A DNA stretch of 64,000 nucleotides from Streptomyces sp. NBC_00663. Its GTDB lineage: Bacteria > Actinomycetota > Actinomycetes > Streptomycetales > Streptomycetaceae. The notes under the pieces are model-generated. The model worked only from the letters and a program-made list of their open reading frames with translations, was not told the origin of the DNA and did not search any database. The position numbers and the translations under genes were made by a program. Location of the stretch: positions 7,068,001-7,132,000 of the forward strand of contig NZ_CP109027.1 of NCBI RefSeq assembly GCF_036226885.1, read 5' to 3'. Of this stretch, positions 1 to 8,339 are shown one piece after another; the stretch's first letter is position 1, and every line of letters starts with the position of its first letter.

Positions 1-2
1 CC

Positions 3-647
3 ACCGAACTCCTCGTCCGCGCCCGGGACACCGGCACCCTGCCCGCCCTGGACGCGAGCGTCGGCGCCGGCTGGGGACCCAACGGCAACACCATGCTCGG
101 CCGGGCCAACCACCTGTGGGACACGGTCGGGGCCAACCAGTCGACCATGCCGGTCATGGGCATCGACGACTGGGCCAACACCGCCAACCCGGTCTTCGCC
201 GAGATCGCTCCTTTACCCACGGGCCTGGAGCACTGGGTGAGCCTCTATCTGGCGATCACCAAGAACCCGTCGCGGGCCGCGTTCACGTACGACAGCGCCA
301 CGGACGGCGTGAAGCTGGGCTGGACCGCGGCCCAGAGCGCGGTGTCCTCGGGCATGGCCAAGAAGCTCTTCGACCGCATCAACTCGGCCAACTCCACGAT
401 CTACCGCTACGACCTGTTCGGCTCGTCCAACAAGGTCTTCGCCGACGACTTCACCTACCACCCGCTGGGCGGCTGCGTGCTGGGCAAGGCCACCGACAAC
501 TACGGCCGCGTGAAGGGGTATTCGAAGCTGTATGTCACCGACGGCTCGCTGGTGCCCGGATCGATCGGCGTCAACCCGTTCGTGACGATCACCGCGCTCG
601 CGGAACGGACGATGGCGCGGGTCCTCGTGGAGGACACCGCGCCATGA
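3..647 (+). CDS. Cholesterol oxidase, GMC family, C-terminal part
   Basis: The 5' end lies outside the window; the reading frame is open from base 3. The C-terminal 214 residues match FAD-dependent cholesterol oxidase (oxidises 3-beta-hydroxysterols to 3-keto sterols, releasing H2O2, normally secreted). The GWGPNGN stretch, the active-site His in TYHPLGG (His codon 459-461) and the NPFVTITALAE block near the end, which carries the conserved active-site Asn, are all present. One TTA leucine codon lies at 213-215 (EIAPLPTG), so translation may depend on the bldA tRNA. It converges on the acyl-CoA synthetase gene with 19 bases between the two stops; a shared role in sterol or lipid breakdown is only an inference. 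A signal peptide cannot be judged because the N-terminus is missing. Confidence 0.9.
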   Translation, partial: TELLVRARDTGTLPALDASVGAGWGPNGNTMLGRANHLWDTVGANQSTMPVMGIDDWANTANPVFAEIAPLPTGLEHWVSLYLAITKNPSRAAFTYDSATDGVKLGWTAAQSAVSSGMAKKLFDRINSANSTIYRYDLFGSSNKVFADDFTYHPLGGCVLGKATDNYGRVKGYSKLYVTDGSLVPGSIGVNPFVTITALAERTMARVLVEDTAP

Positions 648-666
648 CGCTCTTTCAGCAGGCTTG

Positions 667-2463
667 CTACTTCTGGTAGATCGCCTCGATCTCGTCCGCG
701 TAGTCCTTCGCCACCACGTTGCGCTTGAGCTTCAGGGACGGCGTCAGGTGGCCCGACTCCTCCGTGAACGGGGAGGACAGAATGCGGAACTTCCGCACCG
801 ATTCCGCCTTCGACACCGCGGCGTTGCCGTCGTCGATCGCGGCCTGGATGGCAGCGTTCAGGTCCGCGTCCCCGGCCAGCGACGCCGCGGTGGAACCCGC
901 GGGCTTGCCGTGCTCGTCGGCCCAACGGCCCAGGAACTCCTCGTCGATGGTGACCAGCGCGCCCACGAAGGGCCGCCCGTCACCGACGACCATGCACTCC
1001 GCGACCAGCGCGTGGGCGCGGATACGGTCCTCGATCACGGCCGGGGCGACGTTCTTGCCGCCCGCGGTGACGATGATCTCCTTCTTGCGGCCGGTGATCC
1101 TGAGGTAGCCGTCCTCGTCGAGGGTGCCGATGTCACCGGTGTGGAACCAGCCGTCGGCCAGCGCCTCGGCGGTCGCGGCCTCGTTGTTCCAGTAGCCCTT
1201 GAACAGGTGCTCGCCGTGCAGCAGCACCTCGCCGTCGTCGGCGATGCGGACCACTGAGCCCGGCAGCGGCTGCCCGACCGTGCCGATCTTCTGCCGGTCC
1301 CAGGGGTTGAAGGCGGTGGCCGCGCAGGACTCGGTCAGGCCGTAGCCCTCCAGGACCGTGAAGCCGATGCCGCGGAAGAAGTGGCCGAGCCGCTCGCCCA
1401 GCGGGGCGCCGCCGGAGATGGCGTACTCGCCCTTGCCGCCGAGGACCGCGCGGAGCTTGCTGTAGACCAGCTTGTCGAAGGTCTTGTGTTTGATCTTCAG
1501 ACCGAGGGACGGGCCCGAGGGGGTGTCCAGCGCCTTGCTGTACGCGATCGCGGTGTCGGCGGCCTTGTCGAAGATCTTGCCCTTGCCGTCGGCCTGCGCC
1601 TTGGCGCGCGCCGAGTTGTAGACCTTCTCGAAGACGCGCGGCACGCCCAGGATCAGCGTCGGCCGGAACGAGGCCAGCTCGTCGGTGAGGTTCTTGATGT
1701 CCGGGACCATGCCCAGCTTGATCGGCGCCATCATCGGCGCGACCTGCACGAGCCGTCCGAAGACATGCGCGAGCGGCAGGAAGAGCAGGACCGAGCACTC
1801 ACCGGTGCGGAACAGCGGGCGCAGCCGCTCGACGACGTTGCCGCACTCGGCGAAGAAGCTGCGGTGGGTCAGCACACAGCCCTTGGGGCGGCCGGTCGTG
1901 CCGGACGTGTAGACGATGGTCGCCGGGTCGTCGGCCTTGGCGAGCGAGCTGCGCTCCTCGACGGCGGCGTCGGTGACGTCCTGCCCGAGCCGGCCCAGCT
2001 CCTCGACACCGCCGCCCTCGATCTGCCAGACGTGCTTCAGCGCGGGCAGCTGGTCGCGCACCGACTCGACGGCGGCCGTGTGGCTGTCCAGCTCGACGAC
2101 GATGGCGGTGGCGCCCGAGTCGGAGAGGATCCACTGGACCTGCTCCGCCGAGCTGGTCTCGTACACCGGCACGGTGATCGCGCCCGCGCTCCAGATCGCG
2201 AAGTCGAGCAGCGTCCACTCGTAGCGGGTGCGCGACATCAGACCGACCCGGTCACCGGGCTGGACGCCGGAGGCGATGAGCCCCTTGGCGGCGGCGTGGA
2301 CCTCGGCCAGGAAGGTCGTGGCGGTCACGTCCTGCCAGGCACCGCCCACCTTGCGGGCGATCACGGCGACGTCGGGATGCTGCGCGGCGTTTCTACGGAC
2401 GATGTCCGTGAGATTGCCGTCCGCAGGGACCTCGTACAAAGCCGGAAGGCTGAACTCGCGCAA
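667..2463 (-). CDS. Long-chain fatty acid--CoA ligase (AMP-forming)
   Basis: This 598-residue enzyme of the ANL superfamily should activate long-chain fatty acids to acyl-CoA through an acyl-adenylate. The P-loop-like motif YTSGTTGRPKG is at about residues 185-195, the A8-type block GWFHTGDIG lies later, and the catalytic-lysine region (LKLKRNVV) is near the C-terminus. I chose the TTG start at 2463 because AGGAG lies just upstream and the protein then begins MREFSLPALY, typical of the family. A longer reading frame to 2586 adds 41 residues that look like non-coding sequence. It converges on the cholesterol oxidase gene. Substrate chain length is inferred from family resemblance only. Confidence 0.93.
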   Translation of the reverse strand: MREFSLPALYEVPADGNLTDIVRRNAAQHPDVAVIARKVGGAWQDVTATTFLAEVHAAAKGLIASGVQPGDRVGLMSRTRYEWTLLDFAIWSAGAITVPVYETSSAEQVQWILSDSGATAIVVELDSHTAAVESVRDQLPALKHVWQIEGGGVEELGRLGQDVTDAAVEERSSLAKADDPATIVYTSGTTGRPKGCVLTHRSFFAECGNVVERLRPLFRTGECSVLLFLPLAHVFGRLVQVAPMMAPIKLGMVPDIKNLTDELASFRPTLILGVPRVFEKVYNSARAKAQADGKGKIFDKAADTAIAYSKALDTPSGPSLGLKIKHKTFDKLVYSKLRAVLGGKGEYAISGGAPLGERLGHFFRGIGFTVLEGYGLTESCAATAFNPWDRQKIGTVGQPLPGSVVRIADDGEVLLHGEHLFKGYWNNEAATAEALADGWFHTGDIGTLDEDGYLRITGRKKEIIVTAGGKNVAPAVIEDRIRAHALVAECMVVGDGRPFVGALVTIDEEFLGRWADEHGKPAGSTAASLAGDADLNAAIQAAIDDGNAAVSKAESVRKFRILSSPFTEESGHLTPSLKLKRNVVAKDYADEIEAIYQK

Positions 2464-2787
2464 GACTGCTGCTCCTAATAAGGCGCCGGCGCCACGACGT
2501 TGTGCGATGCGACGGTGCGGTCCAAGGCTCGGGCAGGTGCTCGGACTTCTTGAGTGGTTGCAGCCACAAGTTGAAATCCTGAGCACGACTGGACTGCCCG
2601 GACGTTACCCGCCGGTATGGCGTCTGCGACAGGGGGTCCCGGCGAGATGTTCGCTGCGTCACACGGATTGGTGTTTCTCATTGCTCTTTCTCAGCGCACA
2701 GTAGTCGAGGCGTTTGATGACTAGCCAGTAACCGCAGGTCCGGCCGCCACTGTTCACGTATGCCGCACACGCCTACCCTTGATCGCC
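2464..2787. other. Divergent intergenic region
   Basis: These 324 bases separate the acyl-CoA ligase (minus) from the phosphoesterase (plus). The region is less GC-rich than its surroundings and contains no convincing gene. On the plus strand TACCCT (2774-2779) sits 8 nt before the ATG at 2788 and could be the -10 hexamer of a leaderless promoter, with TTCACG (2753-2758) as a weak upstream element. I see no clear operator or riboswitch. Confidence 0.5.
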
Positions 2788-3585
2788 ATGGCACCCTCAC
2801 TGCCCGGTAACCGGAGGACACGCGTACATGTGGTCAGCGACGTGCACGGCAACGCCCGTGACCTGGCCCGCGCCGGCGAGGGCGCGGACGCCCTGATCTG
2901 CCTGGGTGACCTGGTCCTCTTCCTCGACTACGCCGACCACTCCCGCGGCATCTTCCCCGACCTGTTCGGCACGGAGAACGCCGACCGCATCGTCGAACTG
3001 CGCACCGCCCGCCGCTTCGAGGAGGCCCGCGAGTTCGGCGCCCGCCTGTGGGCCGGGATCGGTACGGACCGGGCGAGCGCCATCGAGAAGGCCGTACGCA
3101 AGCAGTACGCCGAGATGTTCGCCGCGTTCCCGACACCGACGTACGCCACCTACGGCAATGTCGACATGCCGCCCCTGTGGCCGGAGTACGCCGGGCCGGG
3201 CACGACGGTCCTCGACGGCGAGCGGGTGGAGATCGGCGGCCGGACCTTCGGCTTCGTCGGCGGCGGCCTGCGCACCCCCATGCGCACCCCGTACGAGATC
3301 AGCGACGAGGAGTACGCGGCCAAGATCGAGGCGGTCGGCGAGGTGGACGTGCTGTGCACCCACATCCCGCCGGACGTGCCGGAGCTGGTCTACGACACCG
3401 TCGCGCGCCGCTTCGAGCGGGGGAGCCGGGCGCTGCTGGACGCGATCCGGCGCACCCGGCCCCGGTACGCGCTGTTCGGCCATGTCCACCAGCCCCTCGT
3501 CCGCCGCATGCGGATCGGGTCGACCGAGTGCGTCAACGTCGGGCACTTCGCGGGGAGTGGCAGGCCGTGGGCGCTCGAATGGTGA
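2788..3585 (+). CDS. Metallophosphoesterase
   Basis: This 265-residue calcineurin-like phosphoesterase carries the full metal-binding series: SDVHGN near residues 17-22, CLGDL, YGNVDMP, CTHIPPD and GHVHQP. These motifs bind two divalent metals and support hydrolysis of phosphomono- or diesters. The substrate cannot be named. I chose the ATG at 2788; a TTG at 2779 would add three residues, but it overlaps the presumed -10 hexamer TACCCT. No signal peptide is seen, so the protein is probably cytoplasmic. Confidence 0.85.
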   Translation: MAPSLPGNRRTRVHVVSDVHGNARDLARAGEGADALICLGDLVLFLDYADHSRGIFPDLFGTENADRIVELRTARRFEEAREFGARLWAGIGTDRASAIEKAVRKQYAEMFAAFPTPTYATYGNVDMPPLWPEYAGPGTTVLDGERVEIGGRTFGFVGGGLRTPMRTPYEISDEEYAAKIEAVGEVDVLCTHIPPDVPELVYDTVARRFERGSRALLDAIRRTRPRYALFGHVHQPLVRRMRIGSTECVNVGHFAGSGRPWALEW

Positions 3586-3687
3586 CCGGTCGGTGAAGTC
3601 GGGCCCCACGTGCGCGGTAGCCTTCACGCTGCACACACGTGCGCACGCTTCATGACCTACCGGCCCGTATCTGGAGGAGCCACGGCG

Positions 3688-4131
3688 ATGGCGGAACACA
3701 CCAGCTCGAGCATCACGATCGAGGCGGCACCGGCCGACGTCATGGCGGTGATCGCCGACTTCGCCCGCTACCCGGACTGGACCGGCGAGGTCAAGCAGGC
3801 CGAGGTCCTCGCGACCGACGCCGCGGGCCGGGCCGAGCAGGTACGGCTCGTGATGGACGCCGGCGCCATCAAGGACGACCAGGTGCTCGGCTACACATGG
3901 ACCGGCGAGAACGAGGTCTCCTGGACGCTGGTGAAGTCGCAGATGCTGCGCCAGCTGGACGGGTCCTACCTCCTCAAGCCGGCCGGCACCGGGTCGACCG
4001 AGGTCACCTACCTCCTGACCGTCGATGTCAAGATCCCGATGCTGGGGATGATCAAGCGCAAGGCCGAGAAGGTCATCATCGACCGTGCGCTGGCCGGGCT
4101 GAAGAAGCGGGTGGAATCGGGGGCGAAGTAG
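3688..4131 (+). CDS. SRPBCC (START-like) family protein
   Basis: This 147-residue protein has the SRPBCC/polyketide-cyclase-like helix-grip pattern: ITIEAAPADVMAVIADFARYPDWTGEV at the N-terminus and a long C-terminal helix ending in LAGLKKRVES. Such folds bind hydrophobic ligands; no catalytic role can be assigned. The ATG at 3688 is preceded by GGAGG at about 3673-3677, which decides the start over an upstream in-frame extension. It is followed 34 bases later by the ArsA-like ATPase on the same strand, so co-transcription is possible. Confidence 0.85.
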   Translation: MAEHTSSSITIEAAPADVMAVIADFARYPDWTGEVKQAEVLATDAAGRAEQVRLVMDAGAIKDDQVLGYTWTGENEVSWTLVKSQMLRQLDGSYLLKPAGTGSTEVTYLLTVDVKIPMLGMIKRKAEKVIIDRALAGLKKRVESGAK

Positions 4132-4165
4132 GGATTCGCCGCCTGGCGATCTACCGTTCACTCCC

Positions 4166-5335
4166 ATGCGCACCCTCCTGATCACCGGTCCCGGCGGCAG
4201 CGGTCGTACGACCCTTGCCGCCGCCACCGCGGTCGCCGCCGCCCGCGCGGGTGACCGGACCCTCCTCCTGAGCGCCGACCGGACCGACAGCCTCGGCGCG
4301 GTCCTGGGCGTGGCCACCGGGCCGGCGCCGGTCGAGGTCCGGGACGGGCTCACCGCCTGGCGCCCGGACGCCACCGCCGGTTTCCGGGACGACCTCGCCG
4401 GCTTCCAGGAGCGCGCCTCCTCCGTCCTCGACCTGCTCGGCGCCTCCCGCCTCGACCCCGAAGAGGTCACCCCGCTCCCCGGTGCCGAGGAGCTGACCCT
4501 CCTGCGTGCCCTGCGGGACGCGGCCCTGTCGGAGCGCCACGACCTCCTCGTCGTGGACCTGCCGCCCACCCCGCAGGCCCTCGCCCTCCTCGCCCTCCCC
4601 GAGGAACTGCGCCGCTATCTGCGCCGGCTGCTGCCGCCCGAGCGGCAGGCGGCGCGGGCGCTCAGGCCGATGCTGGGGCGGCTGGCCGGGGTGCCGATGC
4701 CGTCGGAGTGGCTGTACGAGACCACCGCGCGCTGGGACATGGAACTCGCCGCCGTCGAGGCCGTCATCGCCGACGGGAAGACCGTCGTACGCCTCGTCGC
4801 CGAGCCGGGTCCTTCCGGCGCCGACGCCGTGCGCGACGCCACGCTCGGGCTCGCCCTGCGCGGGCTGCGTCCCGACCACGTGGTCGCCAACCGGGTCCTC
4901 CCCGACGCGCCCGCCGACAGCTGGCTCGCCGGGCCCGTCGCCCAGCAGCGCAAGACGCTGGAGGGGTGGCGGGAGTCGTCCGAGGTCGTGGAGATCGCCC
5001 ACCTCGGACGGGACCCGCGTGGCCTCGACGACCTCGAAGGGCTCGGTGCGCCCGGTGCGCCGGAGACCTCCTCCCGTGTCGAGTGGCCGGTCGCCGACCG
5101 GCTGGCCGGGGACGGCGTGCTGGTGTGGCACGTGCCGCTGCCCGGCGCGATACGGGACGAGCTGGACCTCATCCGGCGCGGCGACGAACTCGTCGTCAAC
5201 GCCGGGCAGTTCCGGCGGATCGTGCCGCTGCCGTCCGCCCTGCGGCGCTGCACCGTCGCCGGGGCCGCGCTGCGGGACGGGGAGCTGTGTGTCCGGTTCG
5301 CGCCGGACCCGGAGCTATGGCCGCAGACACGGTGA
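4166..5335 (+). CDS. ArsA/GET3-like P-loop ATPase
   Basis: This 389-residue protein opens with a deviant Walker A motif, GPGGSGRTT (residues 8-16), typical of the ArsA/MinD/SIMIBI class, and has a LLVVDLPPTPQ segment resembling the switch region. The ArsA family couples ATP hydrolysis to metalloid export or tail-anchored protein handling. Actinobacterial relatives like this one lack an ars operon context and have no proven function. No arsB or arsC is nearby. It follows the SRPBCC gene and precedes the DUF5304 gene on the same strand. Cytoplasmic, with no membrane segments. Confidence 0.8.
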   Translation: MRTLLITGPGGSGRTTLAAATAVAAARAGDRTLLLSADRTDSLGAVLGVATGPAPVEVRDGLTAWRPDATAGFRDDLAGFQERASSVLDLLGASRLDPEEVTPLPGAEELTLLRALRDAALSERHDLLVVDLPPTPQALALLALPEELRRYLRRLLPPERQAARALRPMLGRLAGVPMPSEWLYETTARWDMELAAVEAVIADGKTVVRLVAEPGPSGADAVRDATLGLALRGLRPDHVVANRVLPDAPADSWLAGPVAQQRKTLEGWRESSEVVEIAHLGRDPRGLDDLEGLGAPGAPETSSRVEWPVADRLAGDGVLVWHVPLPGAIRDELDLIRRGDELVVNAGQFRRIVPLPSALRRCTVAGAALRDGELCVRFAPDPELWPQTR

Positions 5336-5392
5336 ATCCGGTACGGCCGTTCGGGTAACGTCGGAGAGACGAACCGCAGTCAGGAGTCCGTC

Positions 5393-5866
5393 ATGAGCGA
5401 ACAGCTCCCGCCGTCAGACGCCGCCGACGAGGCCGTGGACGAGGTTCGGGCCACCGACGCCGACGCCTGGGCGACGGCGTGCGCCGAGGACCTCGCGGAG
5501 GAGAAGGCCCGTCGCCGCGCCAACTACGGTCCGCCACCCGGCTCGGCCGCCGAGGAACTGCGCAAGCTGGTCGACGCCGTCACCGACAAGCTGTCCTCGA
5601 TCCAGTCGCCGCTGTTCGGGGCGGTCGCCGGACCGGCCGCCCAGCAGGTGGTGCAGCAGGTCGTCCAGCAGGCCAAGGCCGCCGTCGAGCCCGTCATCGA
5701 ACGCAACCCGGACGTCTTCGACCACCTGGCAGCCGCGGGCAACGAACTGCTGGCCGCCTACCGCTCCGCCGTCCAGGCCCAGGAGCAGCGCTGGACCGCT
5801 CGCGACACCAAGCCCGGACAGGGCGGCGAGGAGCCTGGTCCGGGGGAGCGCATCGACCTGGACTAG
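5393..5866 (+). CDS. DUF5304-like hypothetical protein
   Basis: This 157-residue acidic protein resembles the Streptomyces family DUF5304. The N-terminus is rich in Asp, Glu and Ala. A central helical stretch (AAQQVVQQVVQQAKAAVEPVIE) is Gln/Val-rich and probably amphipathic, and the C-terminal tail is charged and likely disordered. There are no transmembrane segments or catalytic motifs. A Shine-Dalgarno-like AGGAG at about 5380 supports the ATG at 5393. It lies between the ArsA-like ATPase and glucokinase. The function is unknown. Confidence 0.75.
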   Translation: MSEQLPPSDAADEAVDEVRATDADAWATACAEDLAEEKARRRANYGPPPGSAAEELRKLVDAVTDKLSSIQSPLFGAVAGPAAQQVVQQVVQQAKAAVEPVIERNPDVFDHLAAAGNELLAAYRSAVQAQEQRWTARDTKPGQGGEEPGPGERIDLD

Positions 5867-5920
5867 AGCGCCCTCGGGTACGGTGGGCCGTAGCGGGGCT
5901 CGACCGAAACTGAGGGATTC

Positions 5921-6874
5921 ATGGGACTCACCATCGGCGTCGACATCGGCGGCACGAAGATCGCGGCCGGCGTGGTCGATGAGGAAGGCAACATCCTCTC
6001 GACCTTCAAGGTGCCGACCCCGGGCACGCCCGAGGGCATCGTGGACGCCATCGCCTCCGCCGTCGAGGGCGCACGCGCAGGTCACGAGATCGTCGGCGTG
6101 GGCATCGGAGCCGCCGGTTACGTCAACCGGCAGCGCTCGGAGGTCTACTTCGCGCCCAACATCGACTGGCGCAACGAGCCGCTGAAGGAGAAGGTCGAGG
6201 CCCGCGTCGGCCTCCCCGTCGTCGTGGAGAACGACGCCAACGCGGCCGCGTGGGGCGAGTACAAGTTCGGCGCCGGCAAGGGCCACCGCAACGTCATCTG
6301 CATCACGCTCGGCACCGGCCTCGGCGGCGGCATCATCATCGGCAACAAGCTGCGCCGCGGCCACTTCGGCGTCGCCGCCGAGTTCGGCCACATCCGCATG
6401 GTCCCGGACGGGCTGCTGTGCGGCTGCGGTTCGCAGGGCTGCTGGGAGCAGTACGCCTCCGGCCGCGCCCTCGTCCGGTACGCCAAGCAGCGCGCCAACG
6501 CCACCCCGGAGCGCGCCGAGGTGCTGCTCGCCCTCGGTGACGGTTCGCCCGAGGGCATCGAGGGCAAGCACATCTCCGTCGCCGCCCGGCAGGGCGACCC
6601 GGTCGCCGTCGACTCCTACCGCGAGCTCGCCCGCTGGGCCGGCGCCGGCCTCGCCGACCTCGCCTCCCTCTTCGACCCGTCCGCCTTCATCGTCGGCGGC
6701 GGCCTCTCCGACGAGGGTGAACTGGTCCTCGACCCGATCCGCAAGTCGTACAAGCGCTGGCTGGTCGGCGGCAACTGGCGCCCGGTGGCGGATGTCATCG
6801 CCGCCCAGCTGGGCAACAAGGCCGGGATGGTCGGCGCCGCGGACCTGGCCAGGGAACCCGACCCGATCATGTAA
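5921..6874 (+). CDS. glkA: Glucokinase, ROK family
   Basis: This 317-residue ROK-family kinase phosphorylates glucose with ATP. The phosphate-binding motif DIGGTK is at residues 8-13, the catalytic region reads ENDANAAAWGEY, and the ROK zinc motif CGCGSQGCWEQY is intact. Length and sequence match the Streptomyces GlkA, which besides feeding glycolysis is required for carbon catabolite repression; that second role is family knowledge, not visible here. The following 116-base gap carries a degenerate Streptomyces intergenic repeat. Confidence 0.95.
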   Translation: MGLTIGVDIGGTKIAAGVVDEEGNILSTFKVPTPGTPEGIVDAIASAVEGARAGHEIVGVGIGAAGYVNRQRSEVYFAPNIDWRNEPLKEKVEARVGLPVVVENDANAAAWGEYKFGAGKGHRNVICITLGTGLGGGIIIGNKLRRGHFGVAAEFGHIRMVPDGLLCGCGSQGCWEQYASGRALVRYAKQRANATPERAEVLLALGDGSPEGIEGKHISVAARQGDPVAVDSYRELARWAGAGLADLASLFDPSAFIVGGGLSDEGELVLDPIRKSYKRWLVGGNWRPVADVIAAQLGNKAGMVGAADLAREPDPIM

Positions 6875-6892
6875 ACAGGCGCCTGGGTGACG

Positions 6893-6930
6893 TCCCTCAG
6901 GGGCGCGGGGAACTGCGCGACCAGCCACAT
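6893..6930 (+). repeat. Streptomyces dispersed intergenic repeat (GGGGCGCGGGGAACTGCGCG type)
   Basis: The stretch after glkA contains GGGGCGCGGGGAACTGCGCG followed by ACCAGCCAC. I recognise this as a short sequence repeated between genes across many Streptomyces genomes, usually with an inverted CCCCGCGCCCC arm. Here the left arm is degraded, so the hairpin is imperfect. Its origin (REP-like or MITE-like) is not established from one copy. Confidence 0.6.
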
Positions 6931-6990
6931 CGAACCGGCACTCGCGCACATACCTCGCGCCCCGAGCTGTCAGGCGCAAAAATCAACGCC

Positions 6991-7704
6991 ATGGCACCTG
7001 ACGATTCCACCCTCGTCCGAGTCCTGAGCTACAACGTCCGCTCCCTACGCGACGACACCAACGCCCTCGCCAGAGTCATCAAGGCCTGCGAGCCGGATCT
7101 CGTCCTCGTCCAAGAAGCCCCCCGCTTCTTCCGCTGGCGCAAGAAACTCGCCCGCCTGGCCCGCGCGGCCGACCTCGTCATCCTCACCGGCGGCGCCACA
7201 GCCGCGGGCCCCGCGATCCTCTGCGACCTCCGCGCCACCGTCGAGCGCACCGAGGACGTCCTCCTCCCGCTCACCCCCGGCCAGCACCGCCGGGGCTTCG
7301 CGACCGCCGTCGTCCGGTTCGGCAACTCCCGCGTCGGCGTCCTGAGCTGCCACCTCAGCCTTCAGAAGGACGAGCGCTACGAGCAGGCGGGCATGCTCCT
7401 CGACCGGCTCGCCGGCATGGGCGTCGAGCACGCCGTCGCGGGCGGCGACCTCAACGAACGCCCCGGCGGCCGTACGTTCCACCGCCTCGCCGAGAACCTC
7501 CAGGACTGCTGGGCGACCGCCCCGCTCGGCGGCGAGCACACCTGGGTGCACAGCGAACCCCACCAGCGCATCGACGCGATCTTCGCCACGAAGGGCATCG
7601 AGGTGCTCGGCTGCGGGGTGCCGCCGGATCTCCCCGAGACAGACCTGAGGGCGGCCACGGACCACCTTCCGGTCCTGGCCACCCTCAAGATCCCGGCCGG
7701 CTAG
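6991..7704 (+). CDS. Endonuclease/exonuclease/phosphatase family protein
   Basis: This 237-residue protein has the EEP fold signature: LSYNVRSLRDD at the N-terminus, the metal-binding Glu in LVQEAPRF, the GGDLNERPGG loop, RIDAIF, and the terminal catalytic ATDHLPVLATL. Members cleave phosphodiesters in nucleic acids, lipids or inositol phosphates; the substrate cannot be told here. No signal peptide is evident. Its TAG stop overlaps the stop of the convergent membrane-protein gene: CTAG at 7701-7704 serves both strands. Confidence 0.85.
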   Translation: MAPDDSTLVRVLSYNVRSLRDDTNALARVIKACEPDLVLVQEAPRFFRWRKKLARLARAADLVILTGGATAAGPAILCDLRATVERTEDVLLPLTPGQHRRGFATAVVRFGNSRVGVLSCHLSLQKDERYEQAGMLLDRLAGMGVEHAVAGGDLNERPGGRTFHRLAENLQDCWATAPLGGEHTWVHSEPHQRIDAIFATKGIEVLGCGVPPDLPETDLRAATDHLPVLATLKIPAG

Positions 7705-8339
7705 ACGACCGCGCCCCGCCCGGGGTCCTCGTCCTCGTCCTCGTCCGTCCGCATCCGCGTCACCAGCGTCGCGAACCCGCCCAGGAAGCCGCCGATCCCG
7801 ATGGTGGCGAGCCACCAGGTCATGTCCCAGCGCAGCAGTACCGCCAGCAGGAGGAGCAGCGGGCCGCCCAGCACCCCGAGCCACGCGAACCTGGCCGTGG
7901 TGTCGGCGGCGGGCAGCGGCGGCGGCTCCGGCGGGACGAAGTGGCCCTCGTCGTCCTCGTCGAAGTCGTCCTCGGCCGGCTCCGGCGCGGTGTAGTCACG
8001 CGGGCCGACACCGGGTGCGAAGGCGACGGAGCTGCCCAGCGGCTTGGCCGACGCCGGCTTCTCGTCCGCCTTCGGCTGCTCGGCGCCGGCGGCGTCCTTC
8101 GTGTCGGTGTCGGTGTCGGTGCCGTTGGTCTCCGGCTCCAGCAGCGCCAGGTCCTCCACCGACTTGAACGGCTTGGCGCCCGGCGGGTCCGGCGGCTCCT
8201 CGCCGTACCCGGCGACGATCGCCTCCCAGGCGGCGGTCTCGTCGAAGGGGACGTGCTGCTCCTCCGCGCCGAGACCCTCACGGTCGTCGCGGTTCTCCCA
8301 GTCCTCCCGGTCCTCGCGGTCCGAGTCGTACTCAGCCAC
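7701..8339 (-). CDS. Hypothetical membrane protein with acidic disordered N-terminus
   Basis: This 212-residue protein is unrecognised beyond being a Streptomyces-conserved type. The first roughly 140 residues are acidic and low in complexity (many Asp, Glu, Pro and Thr, with a TDTDTDT run), so probably disordered and cytoplasmic. Two hydrophobic segments follow (about 148-165, LGVLGGPLLLLLAVLL, and about 170-190), then a short acidic tail. The start overlaps the end of the upstream esterase gene by 8 bases, indicating translational coupling, so the two may share a membrane-linked role. Confidence 0.7.
   Translation of the reverse strand: MAEYDSDREDREDWENRDDREGLGAEEQHVPFDETAAWEAIVAGYGEEPPDPPGAKPFKSVEDLALLEPETNGTDTDTDTKDAAGAEQPKADEKPASAKPLGSSVAFAPGVGPRDYTAPEPAEDDFDEDDEGHFVPPEPPPLPAADTTARFAWLGVLGGPLLLLLAVLLRWDMTWWLATIGIGGFLGGFATLVTRMRTDEDEDEDPGRGAVV

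Noticed and set aside
2464..2586. N-terminal extension of the acyl-CoA ligase
   Set aside because: The added 41 residues lack family similarity and a good TTG start with AGGAG exists at 2463.
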